A DNA stretch of 15,769 bases, taken from contig JBKQHQ010000110.1 of NCBI GenBank assembly GCA_052148715.1, forward strand, positions 1 to 15,769, given 5' to 3'. This DNA is from JBKQHQ01 sp052148715 (GTDB lineage Bacteria; Pseudomonadota; Alphaproteobacteria; Rhizobiales; Xanthobacteraceae). The stretch's first letter is position 1; each line of letters begins with the position of its first letter. Under the pieces are notes generated by a model, which saw only the letters and a list, made by a program, of their open reading frames with translations, had not been told where the DNA came from and ran no database searches. The translations under genes were made by a program, and so were the position numbers. Below, one piece after another: positions 6,229 to 13,673 of the stretch.

Positions 6229-8550
6229 ATGGACGCGTATTGGCGCGCGGCGAACTATCTTTCGGTCGGGCAGATCTATCTAAAAGACAACCCGCTGCTC
6301 GAATCCCCGCTCAGGCTCGAACATATCAAGCCGCGCCTGCTTGGCCATTGGGGCACGACGCCGGGATTGAACTTTATCTATGTTCACCTCAACCGGTTAA
6401 TCAAAGAGAACGCTCTGAACATGATGTACGTCGTCGGTCCGGGTCATGGTGGCCCGGGCATCGTGGCGATGACCTATCTCGAAGGGTCGTACACCGAACG
6501 CTATCCGGCGATCGAGCGGGACCGGAATGGGCTGCAGCGGCTGTTTCGCCAGTTCTCCTGGCCTTACGGAGTTCCCAGCCACGTATCGCCAGAAACTCCC
6601 GGCTCAATTCACGAAGGTGGAGAGCTCGGCTATTCCCTGGTCCACGCCTATGGCGCCGCTTTCGACAATCCGGACCTGATCGTCGCCTGCATCATCGGCG
6701 ACGGCGAGGCCGAGACGGGCGCACTTGCCACGAGCTGGCACTCCAATAAGTTTCTCAATCCTACACGTGATGGGGTGGTTCTTCCTATCTTTCATCTCAA
6801 CGGGTTCAAGATCGCAAATCCGACCGTGCTCGCGCGCATTAGCCGGCAGGAATTGACTGACCTTATCCGCGGTTACGGCTATGAACCGCATTTTGTGGAA
6901 GGCGACATCCCCGCGGTGGTGCATCAAAGTCTGGCAGGCGCGCTTGATACGGTCCTGGCGGAGATTCACGAGATCCAGAAGGCGGCGCGTTCCTCACCGG
7001 ATACGGTGGAGCGGCCGCGTTGGCCCATGATTGTGTTCCGCACGCCAAAAGGCTGGACCGGGCCAAAGTTCGTCGACGGCGAGCCGGTCGAGGGGACCTG
7101 GCGCGCGCATCAAGTCCCGCTTGCTGATCTCAAGAACCCCGAACATCTCAAGCAGCTGGAAGATTGGATGAAGAGCTACCGGGCGCACGAATTGTTCGAC
7201 GTACACGGTAAGTTCCGCGAGGAGTTCGCCGCGCTTGCCCCGACGGGTCATCGCCGCATGGGCTTCAATCCGCACGCCAATGGGGGAGAATTGCTGCAGC
7301 CTCTAGCGATGCCGCACTTTCAAGAATATGCCGTGGCGCTGTCCAAGCCAGGCAGCGTCGAGGCAGAATCAACGCGGATTCTCGGAAATTTCCTGCGCGA
7401 CGTGATGAAGCTCAATCTCGATAAAAAGAATTTCCGGATCTTTGGGCCCGACGAGACGGCTTCGAATAGGCTTGATGCCGTCTATGAAGCCTCCGGCAAG
7501 GAATGGATGGCTGAGGTCGAAGACGTCGACATCAATCTCAGCGTCACGGGGCGCGTCATGGAGGTGCTGAGCGAGCATCTGTGCGAGGGCTGGCTCGAAG
7601 GATATCTCCTCACCGGACGTCATGGCTTTTTCTCGTGCTACGAGGCCTTCATCCACGTCATCGACTCGATGTTCAACCAGCATGCAAAATGGCTCAAGGT
7701 CAGCAGAAACATTCCCTGGCGAAAGCCGATCGCGTCGCTGAATTACCTGCTCACGTCACATGTCTGGCGCCAGGATCACAACGGCTTCTCCCACCAGGAT
7801 CCTGGCTTCATTGATCATGTGGCAAACAAAAAAGCCGACATCGTGCGCATCTATCTACCGCCCGACGCAAACTGCCTGCTGTCGGTGGCGGATCATTGTT
7901 TGCGCAGCCGCAACTACGTGAATTTGATCATCGCCGGCAAACAGCCGGAGTGGCAGTGGCTCGACATTGATTCGGCCGTTCGTCACTGCACCGCCGGTGC
8001 GGGCATTTGGCGATGGGCCAGCAACGATGTCGGCGATCCCGACGTGGTAATGGCCTGCGCCGGCGACGTGCCGACTATTGAGACGTTGGCCGCCGTGACT
8101 CTCTTGCGCGAGTATGTCCCTGATATTCGCATCCGTGTCGTGAACGTGGTGGATTTGATGGTTTTGCAGCCTCAATCCGAGCATCCCCATGGTCTGGAGG
8201 ATCAAGATTTCGATGAGTTGTTTACGACGGACAAGCCGGTAATCTTCGCCTTCCATGGCTATCCCGCGATGGTCCACAAGCTGACCTACCGGCGGCACAA
8301 TCATGACAATATTCACGTGCGCGGCTATAAGGAGGAGGGCACGACTACGACGCCCTTCGATATGGTCGTGCTGAACAATCTCGATCGCTACCAACTGGCT
8401 TTGGACGCCATCCGACGAATTCCACGCTTCAGCGATCAGCTCGACAAGGCAACCGCGCGTTACTGGGCGGCCATGGAGCGCCACAAGCTCTATATCAGCG
8501 AGCATGGCGACGACATGCCGGAAGTGCGCAATTGGCGCTGGACCTTCTGA
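6121..8550 (+). CDS. xfp: phosphoketolase (xylulose-5-phosphate/fructose-6-phosphate)
   Basis: A thiamine-diphosphate enzyme that cleaves xylulose-5-phosphate with phosphate into acetyl-phosphate and glyceraldehyde-3-phosphate; many members also take fructose-6-phosphate. The protein is 809 residues, slightly longer than the usual 790-800 because of a repeated N-terminus (see repeat). Visible signatures: GHGGPG at 108-113, EGSYTERYP soon after, the thiamine-diphosphate and metal motif GDGEAETG at 193-200, HLNGFKIANPT, and the conserved SCYEAFIHVIDSMFNQHAKW block in the central domain. The C-terminus (PEVRNWRWTF) is the normal family ending, so the gene is complete. It is followed 19 bases later by a truncated acetate kinase, the usual partner that makes ATP from acetyl-phosphate. 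Together with zwf and gnd it would form a phosphoketolase shunt. Confidence 0.96.
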   Translation: MPATLSPDPLQGTPAKLSPDLPEEMPPTLSPDLLEKMDAYWRAANYLSVGQIYLKDNPLLESPLRLEHIKPRLLGHWGTTPGLNFIYVHLNRLIKENALNMMYVVGPGHGGPGIVAMTYLEGSYTERYPAIERDRNGLQRLFRQFSWPYGVPSHVSPETPGSIHEGGELGYSLVHAYGAAFDNPDLIVACIIGDGEAETGALATSWHSNKFLNPTRDGVVLPIFHLNGFKIANPTVLARISRQELTDLIRGYGYEPHFVEGDIPAVVHQSLAGALDTVLAEIHEIQKAARSSPDTVERPRWPMIVFRTPKGWTGPKFVDGEPVEGTWRAHQVPLADLKNPEHLKQLEDWMKSYRAHELFDVHGKFREEFAALAPTGHRRMGFNPHANGGELLQPLAMPHFQEYAVALSKPGSVEAESTRILGNFLRDVMKLNLDKKNFRIFGPDETASNRLDAVYEASGKEWMAEVEDVDINLSVTGRVMEVLSEHLCEGWLEGYLLTGRHGFFSCYEAFIHVIDSMFNQHAKWLKVSRNIPWRKPIASLNYLLTSHVWRQDHNGFSHQDPGFIDHVANKKADIVRIYLPPDANCLLSVADHCLRSRNYVNLIIAGKQPEWQWLDIDSAVRHCTAGAGIWRWASNDVGDPDVVMACAGDVPTIETLAAVTLLREYVPDIRIRVVNVVDLMVLQPQSEHPHGLEDQDFDELFTTDKPVIFAFHGYPAMVHKLTYRRHNHDNIHVRGYKEEGTTTTPFDMVVLNNLDRYQLALDAIRRIPRFSDQLDKATARYWAAMERHKLYISEHGDDMPEVRNWRWTF

Positions 8551-8569
8551 GCACGGTGTTTCCATTGGA

Positions 8570-8779
8570 ATGCGCATGACGGACGCTGAATCAGGATTGA
8601 ATGTCCTTGCGCTGAACAGCGGCTCTTCTTCGCTCAAATGCGGATTGTTTTGCGTTGGACCGTCACGTTCGATCGCACCTGCCAACCATATGGGCCAGAA
8701 TGCGGTCGACGAGGCGCTGTCAAACGTCGGGGCTGGTTGCCAAGCCATGTTCGAGCGCCTTTTGATCAGCAGCGGGTGA
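8570..8779 (+). pseudogene. ackA: truncated acetate kinase remnant
   Basis: Acetate kinase makes ATP and acetate from acetyl-phosphate and normally has about 400 residues. Here only the start survives: after ATG at 8570 (or 8576) the protein reads MRMTDAESGLNVLALNSGSS followed by SLKCGLF, matching the family N-terminus with its first phosphate-binding loop (N-[AS]-G-S-S-S-L-K). The reading frame stops after 69 residues. Residues after about 30 are no longer clearly acetate kinase, although NHMGQNAVDEALSNVG might derive from a slightly later part of the protein after an internal deletion. The last 60 bases overlap the 3' end of the opposing GH65 gene, consistent with a deletion that joined the two. 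It lacks all catalytic parts and cannot be functional. The position right after xfp supports its identity. Confidence 0.72.
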
Positions 8780-11089
8780 CGAGCTCGATGGTTGACGGGT
8801 CTTCGATCTATCCGGCCTTCCGCTCGAGATCCGGAGCACCTGGTTACGGCAGAGCTCATGCGAGGTGCCACTCACGACAAGCGTCATCGGCTCGCCTTTT
8901 TCCAGAGTCGCTTCGAGGCATTGCTTGGCCTGGTCAATCCTCATCCTGAGGCGTCGGCCACGCCACTGAAGGGCGAAGCCAAGGCTGCTCCAACCCGCCG
9001 GCAGTTGCGGGTCGATGGCCAAGCCGTCGTTCCGCAATGACAGTCCAGCGAAACCGAACACCGCCGTCAGCCAGACCCCGCCGAGAGCGGCAATGTGGAT
9101 ACCGCCGTCAATGGCCACATGAGTATCCGCGAGATCAATCGCTGCGGTCTGCCGAAAATAGCGCAGTGCCATTTCGGAGTAGCCTAGTCGAGCAGCGACG
9201 AAAGCGTGCATGGCGCGGCTCAGCGAACTGCCGTGGCCACAGCGAGGTTCGTAGTAGCGGAAGTTCGCTGTCCCCGTGTCGCCAACGAACTCCTCCGGCA
9301 GCAGCCCGAGAAGCGCGACGACATCGGCCTGTTTTATCACCTGGGATCCTTGGGTCCGCTCCCGCCCGAGCACCACGTCCATTGGTACGGAGCGACCTGC
9401 GTAGTCCGCCAGATCGATCTCTTCGAGAGCGAAATAGCTCGCAAACTGCTCAAACAGCCCCGTTTTCGGATCGAAGCCGGTCGCTATCGTATCTGCGGCG
9501 CTCCGCCACTGGTTTAGTTCAGCGTCATCCAGGCTGAGGCGGCTTGAAAGGCTTTTCCAGCACTCGGGCCAGCGCTCGCGTAGGAGCGCCGCTACATCAA
9601 TCGCGCGCCGGATGTTCCAGCGTGCCATGACGTTGGTGAACGCGTTGTCATCGACATGTTCGTGATACTCGTCCGGCCCGATGACGTCGCGGATATGGCG
9701 GTAACCGTCCGCTTCCAGTAGAGCCCGGCTGGCCCAGAATCGACCCGTCTCGAGAAGAATCTCGGCACCGGCGTCGCGCAGAAACGTCTCATCTCTAGTC
9801 GCCTGCCAGTATTGCCAGACCGCATAGGCGACGTCCGCACTAATGTGCTGCTCCTCCCTGCCGGAGAGGATATCGATAACCTGCCGATCCGCACCGATAA
9901 CCTGCTCCGGAGTGGTCTCAGCACCGCTATCGGCGGACTCCCAAGCGTAGAGGGCACCGCGCCAGCCCATCCTTGCCGATTTCGCCCGCGCAGAAGCGAG
10001 GGTGCGGAAGCGATACATGAGCAGTGCGCGGGCGGCTTCCGGCCAGGTCAGGATATAAAAGGGCAGAAGGTAAATCTCAGTGTCCCAGAACACGTGCCCA
10101 TGGTAATCGTCGCCAGTCAACGCGCGGGCACCGATCGACACGCGCTCGTCTGCCGGATTGGCGGCGCTGTTCAGATGGTAGATAGCGAACCGCAGTGCTT
10201 GCTGTGCGTCGTCGTCGCCGTCGACCTCGACGTCGCTGCACTGCCAGCGACTTGCCCAGGCCGTCTCGTGGTCCGCCAACACGCCGCGCCAGCCGAGGTG
10301 GCGCGCAACATCAAGCTTATCTCGTGCCCCTCTGCCTGGGTCCGAATCTTGAGTGTCGCTCCGCGCCACGGCGACAGTGCGCTCGAAACACACAATCTGT
10401 CCGGCGCGTGCTTTCCAGCTCCAGGACCATGTCAACTGGGCGATGGCGGTCGCCGCAAGATCGTGGCCGTCGATCTGCAGCGACGACGCGGTAGCCATAG
10501 CGACGCTCTTGCCGGAATGTTGGGTGCGCCACACGCCGAGATCCTGATCGAGCCGTTCAGAGACGAGCCCGAGATTGATACCCTCAAACGACGCTTCCAG
10601 CGTGACCTCCACCTCTCCGTTCTCGACCTCCAATTGGATTAGCTGCAGCCCAACCGCGCGCTCACCTATGGACACAAGGCGCAACGTGCGTAACCGGATG
10701 CATACGCCAGGGGCCTTCAGGAGGCCGGATTCGGCGAGCAATGCGCCCCGCTTCAAATCGAGCGTCATGCGGTGGGACGATGCATCCCCAGGATGATGCA
10801 CCAGAGGCCTGCCAGACAGCGATATACGGACTTTCAGCCAGTCAGCGGCCGGGACAAGCTCCGGGATGGCCGGTTTGGTGCCGAGCTTGTCGAACAACCC
10901 GGCGACATAGGTGTGCGGCGGCACGACCCAACGCGCTCCCCGCGTAATGGCCCGCGCGCCCCTTATTCCTAAGAAGCCATTGCTGATCGCAAAGCGTGAC
11001 TCAAGGCTGCCTTCGCGAAGCGGATCGTAACCCACCGCTTCAAGGACCCAAGCCGCATCTGCGGTCGGTTTGAGGGCGTGATCCATCAT
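8720..11089 (-). CDS. glycoside hydrolase family 65 phosphorylase (maltose/trehalose/kojibiose phosphorylase type)
   Basis: GH65 phosphorylases cleave alpha-linked glucose disaccharides with inorganic phosphate, releasing beta-glucose-1-phosphate. The protein has about 789 residues, normal for the family. An N-terminal beta-sandwich domain begins with ESRFAISNGFLGIRGAR; the catalytic barrel carries HVFWDTEIYLLPFY, the motif GPDEYHEHVDDNAFTN with general acid E474, and YYEPRCGHGSSLSRAMHAF near the phosphate site. The ATG at 11089 (or 11086) is chosen because GGAG lies six bases before it; ATGs at 11104/11101 are alternatives, the first overlapping the stop of the mutase gene as ATGA. The frame remains open far upstream inside the mutase gene, but that part is not GH65-like. 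The last 30 or so residues are Ser/Ala-rich and unlike the family. Maltose versus trehalose or kojibiose specificity cannot be told by eye. Confidence 0.9.
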   Translation of the reverse strand: MMDHALKPTADAAWVLEAVGYDPLREGSLESRFAISNGFLGIRGARAITRGARWVVPPHTYVAGLFDKLGTKPAIPELVPAADWLKVRISLSGRPLVHHPGDASSHRMTLDLKRGALLAESGLLKAPGVCIRLRTLRLVSIGERAVGLQLIQLEVENGEVEVTLEASFEGINLGLVSERLDQDLGVWRTQHSGKSVAMATASSLQIDGHDLAATAIAQLTWSWSWKARAGQIVCFERTVAVARSDTQDSDPGRGARDKLDVARHLGWRGVLADHETAWASRWQCSDVEVDGDDDAQQALRFAIYHLNSAANPADERVSIGARALTGDDYHGHVFWDTEIYLLPFYILTWPEAARALLMYRFRTLASARAKSARMGWRGALYAWESADSGAETTPEQVIGADRQVIDILSGREEQHISADVAYAVWQYWQATRDETFLRDAGAEILLETGRFWASRALLEADGYRHIRDVIGPDEYHEHVDDNAFTNVMARWNIRRAIDVAALLRERWPECWKSLSSRLSLDDAELNQWRSAADTIATGFDPKTGLFEQFASYFALEEIDLADYAGRSVPMDVVLGRERTQGSQVIKQADVVALLGLLPEEFVGDTGTANFRYYEPRCGHGSSLSRAMHAFVAARLGYSEMALRYFRQTAAIDLADTHVAIDGGIHIAALGGVWLTAVFGFAGLSLRNDGLAIDPQLPAGWSSLGFALQWRGRRLRMRIDQAKQCLEATLEKGEPMTLVVSGTSHELCRNQVLRISSGRPDRSKTRQPSSSSPAADQKALEHGLATSPDV

Positions 11090-11100
11090 TCCCGGCTCCA

Positions 11101-11844
11101 TCATGTCGCCCGGTGGCTGAGCCGACCGTCGACCAGTGCGTCGATGGCAACATCGTCCAGGCTCGTCACCACCAAATCCGCCCCTGCGGCCCGCAGCTCG
11201 GAAGCGTCCTTCAGTCTGGCGACACCGAGCGCCGCCATGCCGCCGGCGCAGGCTGCCTCGATGCCAGCGGGCGCGTCCTCGACTACGAAGCAGTGTGCGG
11301 GCGCAACGTGCAATTCCGCGGCGGCGAGCAGGAAAATTTCCGGGTTTGGCTTGCCCCGCCGCAAATCGCGACCGCAGACATTGGCGGTGAAGACTTCGAG
11401 CAGACTCCGGCCGGAGTCGAGATGGATCTGCCGCATCATTTGGTTGGCGTTTTTCGAGGAAGATGCGACCGCCATAGGCCACCCCAGCGCGCCGACCGCC
11501 TGAACGAAACGGAGAGCATCGGGGAACGCAGCGACACTCCCGGCATGTATGAGTTCCATGAGCCGTTTCTGCTTGTGCTCGGCATAGATAACAGCCTGCC
11601 GTTCGGCGTCCGACACACCCAACGCCTCTAGTGCAGCACGCGCGCCGCTGAGACGTGGTTTGCCAGCAACATGCGCCTCATACATGGCGGTCGTGAAGCG
11701 ACCCGGGTCAGCGAAACCTTTGAGAGCTTCGCGCCAAGCTTGCTCATGGGGGGACGCGAGCAAGACACCATCAACGTCGAAAATGCCTGCGGTCAGCGCT
11801 TTGGGATGGTCGGACCAGGGTCTAGCTAGTTCGAGGATGGTCAT
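11101..11844 (-). CDS. pgmB: beta-phosphoglucomutase-like HAD enzyme
   Basis: Predicted to convert beta-glucose-1-phosphate to glucose-6-phosphate, the step that follows GH65 phosphorolysis. The 247-residue protein has the HAD nucleophile and acid/base pair D23 and D25 in FDVDGVLL, a helical cap (residues about 35-105), the motif II serines in AVASSSKNANQM, the lysine in RRGKPNPEIF and the metal site VVEDAPAGIEAA. That last motif and the GKPNPE block are typical of the phosphoglucomutase subgroup. The ATG at 11844 is preferred; a GTG at 11856 is in frame but has no better ribosome binding site. Its start overlaps the stop of a 35-residue upstream ORF, and its stop overlaps a possible GH65 start, so the three are probably translated in series. 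Other sugar-phosphate activities of this subgroup are possible, but the GH65 neighbour makes this the best call. Confidence 0.85.
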   Translation of the reverse strand: MTILELARPWSDHPKALTAGIFDVDGVLLASPHEQAWREALKGFADPGRFTTAMYEAHVAGKPRLSGARAALEALGVSDAERQAVIYAEHKQKRLMELIHAGSVAAFPDALRFVQAVGALGWPMAVASSSKNANQMMRQIHLDSGRSLLEVFTANVCGRDLRRGKPNPEIFLLAAAELHVAPAHCFVVEDAPAGIEAACAGGMAALGVARLKDASELRAAGADLVVTSLDDVAIDALVDGRLSHRAT

Positions 11845-11948
11845 AAGTTGATGCACCTAGGGCACGAGAACAGCGGCGCCGAGCACCGGCCGGACAGCTT
11901 TTTCTGCGAGTTCCGATCCGTCATTGGCATCAAGATACTGGCATCCAT
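11841..11948 (-). CDS. 35-residue leader ORF coupled to the mutase gene
   Basis: A short ORF starting MDASILMPMTDRNSQKKLSG and ending in a cysteine-containing tail (CSAPLFSCPRCINL). It is preceded by AAGGAG with a seven-base spacing from the GGAG, the best ribosome binding site in this region. Its TGA overlaps the ATG of the mutase gene (11844-11841 reads ATGA). The mutase gene itself has no clear ribosome binding site, so ribosomes ending here could re-initiate there. I do not recognise the peptide. The frame one base over is also open here and reads like ordinary protein (LDANDGSELAEKAVRPVLGA), so this may instead be the frameshifted remains of a former gene or of an older mutase start. Confidence 0.42.
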   Translation of the reverse strand: MDASILMPMTDRNSQKKLSGRCSAPLFSCPRCINL

Positions 11949-11955
11949 CGTCCCT

Positions 11956-11961
11956 CTCCTT
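11956..11961 (-). promoter_or_regulatory. strong ribosome binding site before the 35-residue leader ORF
   Basis: On the minus strand AAGGAG (11961 to 11956) is followed by AGGGACG and the ATG at 11948. It is the only strong site between the end of the PPK2 gene and the mutase start, and is the main reason to believe the leader ORF is translated. Confidence 0.55.
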
Positions 11962-11997
11962 AATCCCGGCCCTTTAGCGGCCAGCGCACTCAAGATC

Positions 11998-12867
11998 TCA
12001 GTTCGCGAGCTGCTTGCGGATCGACTTCAATTCGCGAAGGCGCTTTGCGCTCGTTTTCGGGAAGGCCATTTTAAGTCCGTCGAAGGTATCGAGGACAATT
12101 TGGGATACAATCAGTCGAGCATTCTCTTTGTCGTCGGCGGGAACGACGTACCAGGGCGTGTGACCGGTGCTCGTCGCAGTGAGGCATTCCTCATAGGCCT
12201 CCATGTAGTCCTTCCAGAATTTTCTCTCGGCAATATCTGCTGTGCTGAATTTCCAGTTCTTTTCCGGTTCGTCGATGCGTGCCAGGAAGCGCTTTCGCTG
12301 CTCCTCCTTCGAGAGGTGAAGAAAGAATTTGATGATGCGGGTTCCGTTGCCTTGGAGGTGTTTCTCCAAATCCACGATCGAACGATACCGGTCGTGCCAG
12401 ACCTTCTTGTCGTGATGCGGCGTGTCCGGGATCGCTTCGCTGCGGAGGATCTCGGGATGGACGCGGACGATCAGTACCTCCTCGTAATAGGATCGGTTGA
12501 AGATACCAATCCGCCCGCGTTCCGGTAGATCTCGGCTGGTGCGCCAGAGAAAATCGTGTTCCAATTCGGTGGTGCTGGGATGCTTGAAGCTGAATACCTG
12601 GCAGCCCTGCGGATTGACCCCGGACATCACGTGCTTGATGGCGCCGTCCTTTCCGGCCGCATCCATCGCCTGAAAGATCAGCAGGATAGCGTAGCGATTG
12701 GCTGCGTAGAGAAGCTGCTGTTGCGCGCTTAGTTTCGCAACGTGCTCTTCCAGAAGTGTTTGGTATTGCTCCTTCGACTTGTACACGGGCTTCACGGTCG
12801 TCGGCCACTTCTTGAGATTGACCTCGTCTCCTTCGGCCACGCGAAAGTCCTTTGAATGTATCTTCAT
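11998..12867 (-). CDS. ppk2: polyphosphate kinase 2 family protein (polyphosphate:nucleotide phosphotransferase)
   Basis: PPK2 enzymes transfer phosphate between inorganic polyphosphate and nucleoside mono- or diphosphates in the cytoplasm, so the cell can make ATP or GTP from stored polyphosphate. The 289-residue protein has the Walker A-like loop MDAAGKDGAIKHVMSG (GKD at about 72-74), the conserved NPQGCQVFSFKHPS, HDFLWR, the Walker B-type FNRSYYEEV at about 123-131, and the C-terminal helix WKFSTADIAERKFWKDY. One-domain length and these motifs fit the subgroup annotated as polyphosphate:nucleotide phosphotransferase. Two ATGs are adjacent (12870 and 12867); AAGGA lies five bases before the second, which is therefore preferred. 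It lies 56 bases after the proton ATPase gene and on the same strand, likely in one operon with the GH65 genes. Preference for AMP or ADP cannot be judged from this sequence alone. Confidence 0.92.
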   Translation of the reverse strand: MKIHSKDFRVAEGDEVNLKKWPTTVKPVYKSKEQYQTLLEEHVAKLSAQQQLLYAANRYAILLIFQAMDAAGKDGAIKHVMSGVNPQGCQVFSFKHPSTTELEHDFLWRTSRDLPERGRIGIFNRSYYEEVLIVRVHPEILRSEAIPDTPHHDKKVWHDRYRSIVDLEKHLQGNGTRIIKFFLHLSKEEQRKRFLARIDEPEKNWKFSTADIAERKFWKDYMEAYEECLTATSTGHTPWYVVPADDKENARLIVSQIVLDTFDGLKMAFPKTSAKRLRELKSIRKQLAN

Positions 12868-12923
12868 CATCTTCCTTACAGCGGTACTCGCCGCTCAAAT
12901 AGTTCTTTGGTTCACTTGGCGGT

Positions 12924-13673
12924 TTATGGCGTCGAATCCGACGGCGTCTTGGCTTTGGCTTCAGGCTGAGGTGCGGCTTTGGGTTCCCGCCGAGGCTCGG
13001 CTTTGGCTTTGGAATCGGCTTTGGCTGCAGGCCTGGGGTCGGATTTGGCTTCGTGCTTGGGCTCGGCTTTGACTGGATCGAAAATCCGATACGCGAGCAA
13101 TTTCACGCCGTCATTCACGAGGAACCAAGCGAGCGCGTAGCCCCAAACGAACAGTGCCCAACCCCAACCGAGGGGCGTCATGAACACTCCATACACCGCA
13201 ATCAGGGTCGCGACCATTTGCGTGCCGAGCACCGCGCCCCATAAGATCCGCGCCGGGCGTATAGACCAGAACGGGCCGCGGGTGCGCGTCAGGAAAATCG
13301 TCAGATGTCCGGCCACGGACAGCTTCAGGTACATCAGTGTCTGGATGTGCGCACGGTCGAGGTGAAATACGCGTTCGCCAAGATAAAATAGGCCAAACGC
13401 GGATAGGACACCGATGATGCCCAGAACCGTGGCGATTCCCAGCACCACCGGCATGTTCCAGGCCTCGGGCTGGTCCTTGTAATGAACGTTGTCATAGGCA
13501 ATGGACAGGATGGCGCCGTCGTTGAGCAACGCCAGCATCACAATCATCACCGCCGTCAATGGATAAAAATTGAAGACCAGGATCGCCAGCGTCATGAACA
13601 ACAGCACGCGCAGCGTCTCGGCGATGCGGTAGATAGCGTAGCTGTTCATCCGTTGGAAGATACGGCGGCTCTC
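12924..13673 (-). pseudogene. C-terminal membrane part of the interrupted P-type proton ATPase
   Basis: This is the downstream continuation, in the same frame, of the ATPase gene ending at the amber codon 13676-13674. Directly after the stop the frame reads ESRRIFQRMNSYAIYRIAET, exactly what follows the phosphorylation domain in intact P3-type ATPases. It then carries the last membrane helices (for example LRVLLFMTLAILVFNF, PVVLGIATVLGIIGVLSAFG, LIAVYGVFMTPLGWGWALFV) and a 48-residue Ala/Lys/Pro tail. An ATG at 13649 could in principle restart translation, but there is no convincing ribosome binding site before it. Without this part the pump lacks the last transmembrane helices and should not work. 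If the two halves are joined by readthrough or by correction of the stop, the whole protein would be 866 residues, close to the family norm plus the tail. Confidence 0.85.
12927..13070 (-). repeat. low-complexity Ala/Lys/Pro/Glu-rich tail at the end of the ATPase
   Basis: The last 48 codons encode short imperfect repeats such as KAEPKHEAK, AAKADSKAKAEP and REPKAAPQPEAKAK. On the plus strand this shows as recurring GGCTTTGG and GGCTTCGG-like words. It would be a charged, disordered cytoplasmic tail after the last membrane helix. Slippage between the repeats can change its length. Confidence 0.75.

Noticed and set aside
7855..8871. Minus-strand open frame of 338 codons across the end of xfp and the ackA remnant
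   Set aside because: It is antisense to the conserved C-terminal domain of phosphoketolase and to the acetate kinase start; no domain recognised in its product.
11105..11482. Upstream extension of the GH65 frame by 126 residues
   Set aside because: The extension overlaps the mutase gene in another frame, is Arg-rich and shows no GH65 similarity. A ribosome binding site and the family N-terminus place the start at 11089-11104.
12191..12898. Second minus-strand frame of 235 codons over the PPK2 gene
   Set aside because: Same strand but different frame; the PPK2 frame carries all motifs, and this one is Arg/Ser-rich without any.
12927..13070. Repeated GGCTTTGG words as a CRISPR array or regulatory repeat
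   Set aside because: The spacing is irregular and the repeats are explained by codons for Ala, Lys and Pro in the ATPase tail.
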